NCBI GenBank assembly: GCA_964291275.2
Contig: OZ219800.1
Location: forward strand, 620,001 to 684,000
Origin: Bin80 sp964291275
GTDB lineage: Bacteria; Bacteroidota; Rhodothermia; Rhodothermales; Bin80
Direction of reading: 5' to 3'
DNA length: 64,000 bases
Under the pieces are notes generated by a model. It ran no database searches and was not told the origin of the DNA. It worked only from the letters and a program-made list of their open reading frames with translations. Positions within the stretch are counted from its first letter, which is position 1; each line of letters starts with the position of its first letter. Made by a program: the position numbers and the translations under genes. This document shows positions 55,900 to 64,000 of the stretch, piece after piece.

Positions 55900-58539
55900 T
55901 CAATCGTCTTCCTCTTCATCTTTGGTCTGACAACCCTCCTCCCCTGTAAAGCATTTATGTTCAGGGTCCGCCCCACTCATAAGATAAGCTATCAGGTCAG
56001 CTACTTCGTTCTCATTCAATCTATCCAATAGTCTGGATGGCATTGTAGATACAGGAGATACTTCACGCGAGAGCACATCTGACTCATCAATACCTAATTC
56101 CTGCGACGGATCATAGGGGTTCTGATTGACGAACACCATACCGTCTTCCTCGCGCAAGATTCTTCCTACAATGGTCGCATTATCATTTGTGGTAAGAATG
56201 GTAGCTTCGTACTGATCACTGATCTCATCACTGGGGGAATCAATAGCCTCCAGTATCTCGTACCGCGAAAATCTTGACCCGATTGCAGTCAAATCCGGCC
56301 CGATACTTCCCCCTGCCGTTCCCATCCTGTGACATATCCCGCACAAAGCAGCAGCATACATCGTCTCGCCCTGACTAAAATCACGCGGCTCTCCTAACGC
56401 ATCATTGAGCATTTTATTCAGCTCCTGCCTATTCCAGGTTCTTCCAGGGCCCTCCGGCTGCGGTAAGTCTGCCAAAGACTGGTTCGGGGGAGATGCATCT
56501 ACGAGTCCGGCTAAGGCTTCCACCTCTTCCTCGGTCAGAAGCTCCGCGGCATCAGAGCGAATATCCTCAAGGAAACCTACATAACTTGCACCTCCACTCC
56601 GGCGCATAGCTTCGTGGAACCATGTGAAGTAATCTTTCCGCTGTTCTATCGTCCATCCTGACTCCTGGACACGAAGGTTCATCACAAGCTCGATTTCCTC
56701 TGGACTTGGTGGGTTTGCCCGCATCTCCGTAATAGCTTCGCCGTACTGTTCACTCCGCTCGGCAACCTCGCCCGAGATCAAAAACGCCTGTCCTGGACCA
56801 GTCTCACTTAAATCGTGCAACCGAGACATCATCCGATCAACCAAACCGGGCGCCTGCAAGGCAGCCAATAAACGTTCATACTCTCGATTAAGGGCTTCAT
56901 CCCTGGAGGGATAGTATCTGTCGAGTCGACCAATGAGTTCACCACGAAGTTCGCCCTCGGGTGGTCCCATGCGGATGATGACAAGCCCTATCGCCCGCAG
57001 CAAGTCCAGCTCCTGGGCCCGTGAAAGTTCGAACGGATTAATCGAAAGCAAGCCCTGTAAAATCCTTGGGCCCAGGCTCGAATCGGCATGACGTGCCAAG
57101 GCTATGGCAGCATGAATTCTACGAATCGGGTCCTGTTCGCTCAGTGCTTGAGATTGCCATGATTCCAATGCCTGATGTTCTACAGCAACTCTCGCAGCAT
57201 ATCGCACAAAACGGTCTCCATGATTCAAGTACGGCCAAGCAATAGACAATGCCTCAATACGTGGCTCCTCAACATGCAAAGCCTCCAAAGAGCGTCGATG
57301 CACTTGCTGAGGAGACGGTTGAGAAATAGAACCGTCTGCTGTAGCTATGGAGGGACCGTGATAAACTCGGAAAAGAAAAGAATTAAGCCGACGTCCGCCT
57401 GTTGCAAAGTACAGTGCGCCGTCATCTCCGATCACACCATCTGTTACTGGTAGAGGCACACCACTCAAAAACTCCTCAACAGTTCCAGTATACGTACTCC
57501 CGCGTGCCTTGAGAGCCACATGATAAATTGTCCCGAAACTCCAGTCGAAAATAAAAAGCCCCTGACGATACTTGCGCGGAAATGCTGCATCCTTACCTGA
57601 TACAACACCGGTTGGGCTTCCCTGTCCGATTTCTGCAACGGCAGGCAGGTTGTCCGGGTAATACTCTGCCCATTTGCCTGATCCAGTGCGCCATCCAAAT
57701 TCACTTCCACTGGTCACATGTAGCACGCGAATGGGCCTGTACCACGGCATGCCTAGATCCCATTCCATATCTGAATCGAACGTGAAGAGCTCTCCATCCG
57801 CAGAAAATGCAAGATCATACGCATTGCGAAAGCCAACACTGATGAGCTCCAGCTTGGACGCCAGCGAATCAGTTCGCACGACCCACCCACCCGGTGGCCG
57901 ACGATCAGCTGCATGCCCCCGCGGATCACGGAGAGATGGAAGTAATTGGTCTGTTTGCCATACCGGAGGTACAACAGGATCATAAGTCTCTGGTAATTCC
58001 GTATGGTTGCCTGCCACAAGATATAGCGACTCACCATCGGGCCCAAGAACAATTCCGTGAGGTCCATGCTCACCCCAGCCTTCAAATTGGGCCAAAGCGT
58101 GCACACTATCTAATACAGCATCACCATCCGAATCTGTAATCCGATAGAGTCCACTGCTGCGCCCGGAAACTCCTTCTTCGCTGTTAACAACCACATACAG
58201 ACTGTTGAAGGCCCATAACAACCCCTGTGCGTGTCCCAGTTCCAAGTCCAACTTCACGACTTCAGTACCTTCAGGGTCACTACCTATTGGAGGTAGGCTC
58301 ACATGATAGAGCGCTCCATACTGGTCTGAAGCGAACAAGCCCCCTTTCCCGTCTGTGGCCAGCGAAACCCAAGAGCTTGAGTCCACTTTCATGGGATTAT
58401 ACAGTACTTCGGAGCGAAATCCATCGGGCAAGATCAGTTCGGGCGGCTCATCATCAGAGTCCCTGTCAAACTGCGTACAACCCATTAGACTAAGCGTAAC
58501 CAATGCACCTAAAAGAACCAAAAACCTTAAGTTTATCAT
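55900..58539 (-). CDS. Lipoprotein beta-propeller dehydrogenase with C-terminal haem-binding domain
   Basis: An 879-residue lipoprotein (lipobox SLMGC, residues about 17-21). A PQQ/sorbosone-dehydrogenase-like beta-propeller fills the first half (DGLAFSADGELFTFDSDMEW-like blades; read here as LAFSADGELFTFDSDMEWD). Helical repeats follow (ALARHADSS region), then a C-terminal cytochrome domain with CGICHRMGTAGGSIGPDL near residue 735. That C-terminal pattern is the haem-binding domain type described first in Pirellula and Verrucomicrobium. It faces the gene at 52,857, with its stop 406 bases away. The likely role is periplasmic oxidation of a small carbohydrate. Confidence 0.83.
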   Translation of the reverse strand: MINLRFLVLLGALVTLSLMGCTQFDRDSDDEPPELILPDGFRSEVLYNPMKVDSSSWVSLATDGKGGLFASDQYGALYHVSLPPIGSDPEGTEVVKLDLELGHAQGLLWAFNSLYVVVNSEEGVSGRSSGLYRITDSDGDAVLDSVHALAQFEGWGEHGPHGIVLGPDGESLYLVAGNHTELPETYDPVVPPVWQTDQLLPSLRDPRGHAADRRPPGGWVVRTDSLASKLELISVGFRNAYDLAFSADGELFTFDSDMEWDLGMPWYRPIRVLHVTSGSEFGWRTGSGKWAEYYPDNLPAVAEIGQGSPTGVVSGKDAAFPRKYRQGLFIFDWSFGTIYHVALKARGSTYTGTVEEFLSGVPLPVTDGVIGDDGALYFATGGRRLNSFLFRVYHGPSIATADGSISQPSPQQVHRRSLEALHVEEPRIEALSIAWPYLNHGDRFVRYAARVAVEHQALESWQSQALSEQDPIRRIHAAIALARHADSSLGPRILQGLLSINPFELSRAQELDLLRAIGLVIIRMGPPEGELRGELIGRLDRYYPSRDEALNREYERLLAALQAPGLVDRMMSRLHDLSETGPGQAFLISGEVAERSEQYGEAITEMRANPPSPEEIELVMNLRVQESGWTIEQRKDYFTWFHEAMRRSGGASYVGFLEDIRSDAAELLTEEEVEALAGLVDASPPNQSLADLPQPEGPGRTWNRQELNKMLNDALGEPRDFSQGETMYAAALCGICHRMGTAGGSIGPDLTAIGSRFSRYEILEAIDSPSDEISDQYEATILTTNDNATIVGRILREEDGMVFVNQNPYDPSQELGIDESDVLSREVSPVSTMPSRLLDRLNENEVADLIAYLMSGADPEHKCFTGEEGCQTKDEEEDD

Positions 58540-58610
58540 TCCATCAGTAAGTATTCTATCTCAGAAAGGTACAACTCCTAACTGGTTTATTCCCGCACAT
58601 CCCCACACGA

Positions 58611-59741
58611 ATGCTCACATGTCAACGTGAAAAATTTTTCCTGCCACCCGAGCAGCATTACCTAAACTGTGCTTACTTCTCTCCACTCATGCGCAGCGTG
58701 GAGGCAGCAGGAATTGACGCACTCCGAATCGAGAGAGAGCCCGCAAAAATCACGCCCGCTATGTTCTTTGAGGGCGCCAACAGGGTGCGTTCACTCTTTG
58801 CCAGTCTTATCAATGGAGAAGCTGATAATGTTGCGCTTATTCCCTCTACTTCCTACGGCATTGCAACGATCGCCCGTAATCTCAAAGTCAGTTACGGTGA
58901 CAATCTGGTTCTCATACATGAGCAGTTTCCAAGCAACGTTTACGGTTGGCACAGACTGGTGGAAAGCACAGGGGCTACTATACGCATGGTTAATGGCCAT
59001 GGCGCTAATTGGACCCAGAGGATACTTGAATCCATTGATTATCGTACCTCAGTCGTAGCAATGGGTATCGTTCACTGGACTGATGGGACATTCTTCGATG
59101 TCGCAGCTATTGGGAAAAGAGCCCGTGATGTAGGAGCGGCGTTCATTATTGACGGTACACAATCCATAGGTGCCCTACCCTTTGACGTACAAGAGATTCA
59201 ACCAGACGCTCTGGTATGCGCCGGCTACAAGTGGCTCATGGGCCCCTATGGCACCGGGCTCCTGTATGTGGGCGAAAGATTCCTCGATGGAATTCCATTA
59301 GAGGAAAGCTGGATCACACGTCAAGGCAGCGAAAATTTTGACGGGCTGCTGAACTACACGAATCAGTATCGTCCAGGAGCCATACGATTTGACAAGGGGC
59401 AAACCGTAAGCTTCGCACGTACGGAGATGATGATCAAAGGGCTTGAACAGGTGCTCGACTGGCAACCAGAGCATATTCAGAACTATTGTGCAAGTCTAAT
59501 CGCGGATTTTCTACCTTTCGCACGAAATAAAGGCTATGAGATTATTAGTCCATGTCGATCCCATTTGTTCGGGATCGGCGTACCCGCCCACATGAACTGT
59601 CAGAAATTGCTGGAGGAGCTGACCGATCGAGAAATTTCTGTTTCCCTGCGTGGTAATGCAATACGTGTCTCACCAAACGTCTACAACAATGCTGCGGATA
59701 TCGACGCACTTCAGGATGTACTCGTTTCTGCGGCAAAATAG
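58611..59741 (+). CDS. Class-V PLP aminotransferase (cysteine desulfurase/kynureninase-like)
   Basis: A 376-residue fold-type I PLP enzyme. The cofactor-binding segment is FIIDGTQSIGALPFDV (about residues 180-195), and the Schiff-base Lys is in CAGYKWLMGPYGTGLL (about 205-220). The final SLRGNAIRVSPNVYN (about 345-360) binds substrate carboxylate. It resembles isopenicillin-N epimerase/selenocysteine-lyase-like members rather than IscS, with no Cys loop visible. Its last 31 bases overlap the convergent gene at 59,711. The substrate is unknown. Confidence 0.85.
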   Translation: MLTCQREKFFLPPEQHYLNCAYFSPLMRSVEAAGIDALRIEREPAKITPAMFFEGANRVRSLFASLINGEADNVALIPSTSYGIATIARNLKVSYGDNLVLIHEQFPSNVYGWHRLVESTGATIRMVNGHGANWTQRILESIDYRTSVVAMGIVHWTDGTFFDVAAIGKRARDVGAAFIIDGTQSIGALPFDVQEIQPDALVCAGYKWLMGPYGTGLLYVGERFLDGIPLEESWITRQGSENFDGLLNYTNQYRPGAIRFDKGQTVSFARTEMMIKGLEQVLDWQPEHIQNYCASLIADFLPFARNKGYEIISPCRSHLFGIGVPAHMNCQKLLEELTDREISVSLRGNAIRVSPNVYNNAADIDALQDVLVSAAK

Positions 59742-60205
59742 TATTTGACCAGCTCCTCCAGGAAGACGAAAGCAGCTTTATATATCCCGGGTTGCTCACT
59801 TTCGCGCGGTCCAGCTACATTCAGTGTACAATCGGATCCAAATGCTTTTAACCATTCGCACGTCGTTTTAACATACGCTTGCGGCATAGCATGATGAACA
59901 GGACGTCCAAGCTCTTCGGCGGCACGCTGAGCAAGCAATGTACCTTCAGAACTTGGGAACTCCCCCAGAATAAGCAGCGCGTCACTGTCACGTACATTCC
60001 AGACGGTACGCTGCGCCGGGTCAGCTTGCGGAGTTACTCGAAGAACATATTGATCAGGAATCTTGCCATCCTCTGCCCAGCGCCCCGCAGGACACCAACC
60101 GTGATAGGGAAGCCTCCACTTGATGGCCACATCAAGTGCCGCACGATCCACTCCTGTCTGCCCCCCACTAACAAACCTTAGCCCTGAACTTATATCTGAG
60201 TTCAT
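59711..60205 (-). CDS. Putative molybdenum carrier (Rossmann-fold) protein
   Basis: A 164-residue protein. FVSGGQTGVDRAALDVA at the N-terminus (about residues 11-27), PYHGWCPAGRWAEDGKIP (about 33-50) and a central WNVRDSDALLIL (about 68-79) match the putative molybdenum-cofactor-carrier family, a Rossmann-like nucleotide-binding fold. Its 3' end overlaps the converging aminotransferase gene by 31 bases. It stands alone, and no other molybdopterin genes are near. Actual ligand binding has not been shown for this branch to my knowledge. Confidence 0.8.
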   Translation of the reverse strand: MNSDISSGLRFVSGGQTGVDRAALDVAIKWRLPYHGWCPAGRWAEDGKIPDQYVLRVTPQADPAQRTVWNVRDSDALLILGEFPSSEGTLLAQRAAEELGRPVHHAMPQAYVKTTCEWLKAFGSDCTLNVAGPRESEQPGIYKAAFVFLEELVKYYFAAETSTS

Positions 60206-60312
60206 CCCGGTTGAACAGATAATAATTTAATGTCCAATATTGGCCACCATTAAGGTCTACATGATCGAACATATCCCAGTACCGTAATGACGTATATCAT
60301 TCCCCAAGATAA

Positions 60313-60331
60313 GATCACGTTGATCGTGATC
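60313..60331. promoter_or_regulatory. Perfect palindrome upstream of lolA
   Basis: GATCACG, TTGAT, CGTGATC: a 7-base perfect inverted repeat with a 5-base centre, 47-65 bases before the lolA ATG. Related GATC-containing words lie around it (CATGATCGAACAT near 60,260; GGTCATGATCAG at the lolA start). It could be a repressor operator. No T-run follows, so it is not a terminator. Confidence 0.35.
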
Positions 60332-60377
60332 ACCCCGTTCACTGAACACGATCCCCCAAATAACCGTACGAGTGGTC

Positions 60378-61025
60378 ATGATCAGCTATGCTTCAAGAGT
60401 GGTCTTGATCCTTTTCGGATTTGCCATCTCATTCTCCCCCAACACTCCTGCACAGGTACTATCTCCTGAGTCGCTATTGGAAGATGTCGTTTCCCTGTAT
60501 CAGGGCACCATGGAGGCATCTTTTGTACACAAACTAACCTCTGAACTATGGGAGGGATCACAGACATTGACCGGCAGCGTCCAACTTTTAGGAGATCAGT
60601 ATCGCATCGAAACACTATTTGAAATCATCACCGGGCGCGGTGATGAAGTGTGGATTTATCGCCCGGAGGATAATCAGATACTTATCACCACTATCGAAGA
60701 AGACGGTCTGGCATATTCTCCCGGCGCATTATTCCATTCTTACGAAAAACTTTACCGTGCTCATGCATACACTCGTGAGACCCTCAGAGGAGTTCCATAT
60801 TTTCGGCTCGAATTACATCCTACCGAAGAGAATTTTTCAATCCGCTCGCTGACACTATGGTTGAGGGCAAGTGATCGTGTTGTAACACGACTGGTCGCTT
60901 TGGATCAGGACGATACACGCACGGAAATCGAACTTACGGATGTACGTGTAGGCGTAACTATTCCTCCTGAGACGTTTGAATTCAATCCACCCGAGGGTGT
61001 AGAAGTCATAGACCTTCGATCGTGA
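60378..61025 (+). CDS. lolA: Outer-membrane lipoprotein carrier protein LolA-like
   Basis: A 215-residue exported protein: ATG 60378 starts a signal peptide (ASRVVLILFGFAISFSPNTP). The mature part resembles LolA, with VVSLYQGTMEASFVHKLTS and a lipid-binding half-barrel suggested by GDEVWIYRPEDNQILIT (about residues 80-96) and LTLWLRASDRVVTRLVALD. LolA carries lipoproteins across the periplasm to the outer membrane. A GTG six bases upstream is the alternative start. The stop overlaps the next gene by four bases (GTGA), so the two are coupled. Confidence 0.82.
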   Translation: MISYASRVVLILFGFAISFSPNTPAQVLSPESLLEDVVSLYQGTMEASFVHKLTSELWEGSQTLTGSVQLLGDQYRIETLFEIITGRGDEVWIYRPEDNQILITTIEEDGLAYSPGALFHSYEKLYRAHAYTRETLRGVPYFRLELHPTEENFSIRSLTLWLRASDRVVTRLVALDQDDTRTEIELTDVRVGVTIPPETFEFNPPEGVEVIDLRS

Positions 61026-62026
61026 GATATCCAATCAGATTACGCACATTGGCTCTACGGCTGCTGTCCATTCTTGTAGCAGTATTCCTGATATGGCTAT
61101 CGCTACGCGGCGTAGATTTTGCAGCATTCGTGGAAGCTATGCGCTCCGCGCATTATGTCTGGATCATTCCGGTTGTCGGTGCAACCTTGTTTAGCCATTG
61201 GATTCGTGCCTATAGATGGCAGGTCCTGGTGGCAGCGATCCCCAACGATTCCAACTCCCGGATTCCCACACTGGAACTGTTTGCATCCGTCATGATCGGA
61301 TATATGGTGAATTACGCACTTCCACGCGTTGGGGAAGTCGCCAGATGCACACACTTATCGACCCGGCACCGTCTGTCCTTCCCCGCCCTGCTGGGCACCG
61401 TTGCTGTTGAACGCATTGCAGATATACTCATCCTCGGCTTGGGCCTGATTATCACCGCGTTATTACTTCGTGGACAACTACAATCTATGTTCGAGTTAGT
61501 AACATTGCCACAACTGCCGTGGGGTTGGATTGGCATCTGCTGCCTGATCTTTGCAATCGTGATCTACTTTGGACTACGTTCAAATGCAGCTTCGCCGCTG
61601 CGCAGTAGGTTGTCAGCGTTGATCACAGCATTTGTAGACGGGCTCAAAACCATTTTCCGCACTCCCAAACGCTGGCGTCTTGTCTGGACAACTGCTCTGA
61701 TGTGGTTAACCTATGGCCTCATGGCCTACATCCCAATCCTGATGTTTGATCTGCAATCACCGGGCAGCCTGTCCTACTGGGATGGTTTGGCTATCATGTT
61801 TATTGGTGTTCTGGGGATATTGGTCCCCACACCGGGTGGAGCAGGCTCATTCCATTTCATCACGGTCCTAACGTTAACCGCCGTATACGGCATCGCTCAA
61901 CCAGATGCGGCAGCTTATGCTGTTTTCGTTCACGGTGCGCAGCTGCTCCTCTACCTCGCAATTGGGGCACTGGTTCTCGTTTGGAAACCCTCCGGTCCAC
62001 GTTCTGCCCAGCACAAAATCGCTTGA
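61022..62026 (+). CDS. Flippase-like membrane protein (UPF0104/LPG-synthase TM domain)
   Basis: A 334-residue inner-membrane protein with about eight membrane segments. The early IRAYRWQVLVAAI motif (about residues 60-72), RVGEVARCTHLSTRH (about 101-115) and VAVERIADILIL (about 121-132) are the family marks of the lysylphosphatidylglycerol-synthase membrane domain. PTPGGAGSFHF near 275 is the second conserved block. Without the catalytic domain, such proteins are thought to flip or transport lipids or glycolipids. The GTG at 61022 overlaps the lolA stop, which suggests a joint cell-envelope role. Confidence 0.85.
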   Translation: MRYPIRLRTLALRLLSILVAVFLIWLSLRGVDFAAFVEAMRSAHYVWIIPVVGATLFSHWIRAYRWQVLVAAIPNDSNSRIPTLELFASVMIGYMVNYALPRVGEVARCTHLSTRHRLSFPALLGTVAVERIADILILGLGLIITALLLRGQLQSMFELVTLPQLPWGWIGICCLIFAIVIYFGLRSNAASPLRSRLSALITAFVDGLKTIFRTPKRWRLVWTTALMWLTYGLMAYIPILMFDLQSPGSLSYWDGLAIMFIGVLGILVPTPGGAGSFHFITVLTLTAVYGIAQPDAAAYAVFVHGAQLLLYLAIGALVLVWKPSGPRSAQHKIA

Positions 62027-62501
62027 TTTGTCTGCTATCTGGATTAGTATTACCGTGGCATCAACATTCTATCCAATCTCACTTTTAAAAAGGGACTATG
62101 TATGTGAGTGAACCTCGCCTCAGGCTTACGACTCAGATTCAGAATCATATTTAGGGTTCTACCGGTATTTGTGTGGGGCGGGTTTTGTCAGTCAAGGGAC
62201 TGGGAGCCATTCACCCGTAGAAAAAGCTACCTGCTTGGTGTGCAAACCCATTTTATTCATCACGATTTGGATACAGGCTATAAAGCGTGAATTGGGTTGG
62301 GGGGTGCGTCAGGATTTCCGGTGCGGGATGAAAAGTAAGCTATAGCCTTGGCGACCAAGCGTCAGATGTAGAATTGCCGCCTGTTTTTCAGCTTGGTTTG
62401 GGGAAATGCCAAGGGTGCACGTACCGCAAGTGCAGTCCAATCCCATGCGATGTGTTGCTCTCCACCATTTCCGTGGGATACCTCAGATGAGGTGCACGGG
62501 T
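62027..62501. other. Intergenic stretch with presumed left end of the IS1380 element
   Basis: About 475 bases. No convincing gene is seen. The right portion (from about 62,290) presumably holds the IS1380-family terminal repeat, since it borders the transposase stop, but the matching right end lies outside the window and cannot be compared. Confidence 0.4.
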
Positions 62502-63992
62502 TTAGAGGTCAGGCACAGACTGCCAGTGTAATTGCCGAAGGCGCTCCCAGAAACGCTTCCATGCCTGCACCGCGGACAGGGCGATATAGAATGTGACATA
62601 GCGGGCATGACGTGCCAGGGTCGCACCGACCTTCAGCACTTGCAGTCTGAAAGTGCGAAGGTGTATGTGAGGTCGTTCCGATGAGGACGAATCCGTGTCT
62701 GCGACAGCACTGCCGTCCGCCTCCATCGCCGTCTCCGAGAACGCATCGGTTGATTCGTCCAACGCAGCTTCTGTTCCAGAAGACTGCGAACCCGTGTCGT
62801 GCAGTCCCTCGGCCAACAGTGCCATCTCATCGGGTTCAGACCCCACCGGTGGGGGCGGACTATGCAAGAGGCATCGACTGATGTGAAGAAGCTGGTAGAC
62901 CAACATGTAGACCTGAAGACGCACGGCATTCTCCGCCTGAACCTCGGCATCCTCATCGGCCTCAGCAATATCCTCACGCGCAATCGGTACGTTACGGTAA
63001 TGCGATTTGGCGCGTGGTGATGACGAAAACGACAGGGTACAGATCGCTTTGATCTCGCCCTGATGCATCTCCGCCTTCCCGCGCCGACTGTACAGGGCCG
63101 CCAGAACCTCCCCCGAATGCGTATCCGCGTCAAGATTGGTGACCAAAAAGTGGCAATCATTGAATAACTCCCCCGGACGCGGTTTTACCACCAGGATCAC
63201 CCGACGGGTCTTCTCCCAGGACTGCGCACCATACTCGAGTTCAACGTACGTCTTCCTCTCATACGAGCAATCCTCAACGTACGGTGCAGCCAACGCCTCC
63301 AACACCTTGTTCTTGCGCAAACGCATCACGTAGTGAAGACCTTCTGCCTCCAGCCGTGTAAATACAACACCACTATTGAACCCTGCATCCAAACGAATAA
63401 TGACACGCTCAGCGGCGTGCTGGCGCACGCCATCGGCCATGGAAACCATGAAGTCCTCGCAGTCGGTGACCTCCCGCCGATTACCTGGACGCAACTGCGC
63501 CCCGAGTACATCCCCACTCTCCCCGCATGAAGCAATCAGCGGCAAGAAAACCGTGCGCTTATAGTGCCCATGATACGCGCTGCCAAGTTGCTTGCCATGC
63601 GCATCCACCGGCACCGCGTCCACATCAATGACCACTTCATCACGGCGCCGACCACCGTTGCGAACCAGCATATGCTCAATCGCCAACTTTTGAACCGCCG
63701 CCTCCAAGTGCGACGGATTGTCCGCTTTGCCGAGCAGACGCAACAGATGGGACATGGTCGACTGCGATGCCAACGTACGACCCGCTTCGACCGCACCCCG
63801 TTCGATGCTGGTGGACATGCCAAATGCTGCATCGGTGCGCAACTGCGCTGTCCATAGGGCATGCCATCCCTGAATCAACTGTAGCAGCCACTGCAAAAGC
63901 AAGTGCGCCAGACTATATCGTATACGATGCTGGTTCCGGGGATCGTACAGCCGCTCGGTCAGAAATTCAATGAGCCCCGTTCGCGCGATCAC
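62502..63992 (-). CDS. IS1380-family transposase, possibly continuing past the window edge
   Basis: A 496-residue DDE transposase. The first catalytic segment EVVIDVDAVPVDAHGKQ is near residue 120, the second VIIRLDAGFNSGVVF near 196, and the Glu lies in YSRRGKAEMHQGEIK near 305. A Ser/Glu-rich insertion (about 405-445) and a C-terminal helical segment follow. The GTG start is only 8 bases from the window edge and the frame is open before it, so the true N-terminus may lie outside. Left and right IS ends were not resolved. Confidence 0.9.
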   Translation of the reverse strand: MIARTGLIEFLTERLYDPRNQHRIRYSLAHLLLQWLLQLIQGWHALWTAQLRTDAAFGMSTSIERGAVEAGRTLASQSTMSHLLRLLGKADNPSHLEAAVQKLAIEHMLVRNGGRRRDEVVIDVDAVPVDAHGKQLGSAYHGHYKRTVFLPLIASCGESGDVLGAQLRPGNRREVTDCEDFMVSMADGVRQHAAERVIIRLDAGFNSGVVFTRLEAEGLHYVMRLRKNKVLEALAAPYVEDCSYERKTYVELEYGAQSWEKTRRVILVVKPRPGELFNDCHFLVTNLDADTHSGEVLAALYSRRGKAEMHQGEIKAICTLSFSSSPRAKSHYRNVPIAREDIAEADEDAEVQAENAVRLQVYMLVYQLLHISRCLLHSPPPPVGSEPDEMALLAEGLHDTGSQSSGTEAALDESTDAFSETAMEADGSAVADTDSSSSERPHIHLRTFRLQVLKVGATLARHARYVTFYIALSAVQAWKRFWERLRQLHWQSVPDL

Positions 63993-64000
63993 CGACCGCA

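Noticed and set aside
1..64000. CRISPR array or rRNA/tRNA gene
   Set aside because: No regularly spaced direct repeat of 24-40 bases and no conserved RNA core was noticed on reading both strands.

Overview
The window (about 50% GC by eye) is a bacterial chromosome segment in which two housekeeping blocks flank a roughly 30-kb island dense in defence genes and transposons. Several features point to a Gram-negative bacterium of the Bacteroidota/Rhodothermota sphere: outer-membrane lipoprotein genes (a DUF4292/LolB-like lipoprotein, LolA), a lipoprotein cytochrome/beta-propeller pair of the type common in Rhodothermota, Planctomycetota and Verrucomicrobiota, and a stand-alone HisB. This placement is inference, because no rRNA gene is present.

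Left part (1-16.7 kb): a DNA methyltransferase-HNH fusion split by an ISL3 element, then a sulfotransferase-like gene with a class-IV aminotransferase, queE with a MenI-like thioesterase, a metallo-hydrolase, a polyferredoxin membrane protein with an FAD oxidoreductase, and nadK coupled to a lipoprotein gene. These are followed by decayed material (IS21 istA, a second methyltransferase-HNH, two Sel1-repeat genes), an unknown 335-residue gene, a hicBA-like toxin-antitoxin pair and lpdA.

Island (16.8-46.6 kb): in order, an Abi-like gene, a DUF2188 gene, a RuvC-like gene with a divergent Ser/Thr kinase, a membrane-protein/metallo-beta-lactamase pair, a methyltransferase-nuclease gene carried inside an IS1595-family element, a broken DUF262-HNH-AlbA gene, a complete type I Zorya operon (zorABCD), an unknown gene and hipBA. 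Insertions are nested: a 1,912-bp ISNCY-like IS sits inside an ISL3 element that sits inside the membrane-protein gene; an IS1595 element sits inside an IS4 element; a second copy of the 1,912-bp IS splits zorD. Target-site duplications (8, 8, 4, 4 and 8 bp) mark these junctions, and deleting each IS plus one duplication restores the host reading frame.

Right part (46.9-64 kb): metG diverges from a hisB-proC-hisH-hisA-hisF cluster. It is followed by two large haem-binding beta-propeller lipoproteins facing each other, a class-V aminotransferase, a molybdenum-carrier-like protein, lolA, a flippase-like membrane protein and, at the right edge, an IS1380-family transposase.

The main themes are defence genes silenced by precise IS insertion or frameshift, and methyltransferase-nuclease fusion genes containing long homopolymer tracts (C11 in one; A8G9 in the other, one base out of frame), which suggest phase variation. 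No CRISPR array, tRNA or rRNA gene was recognised.
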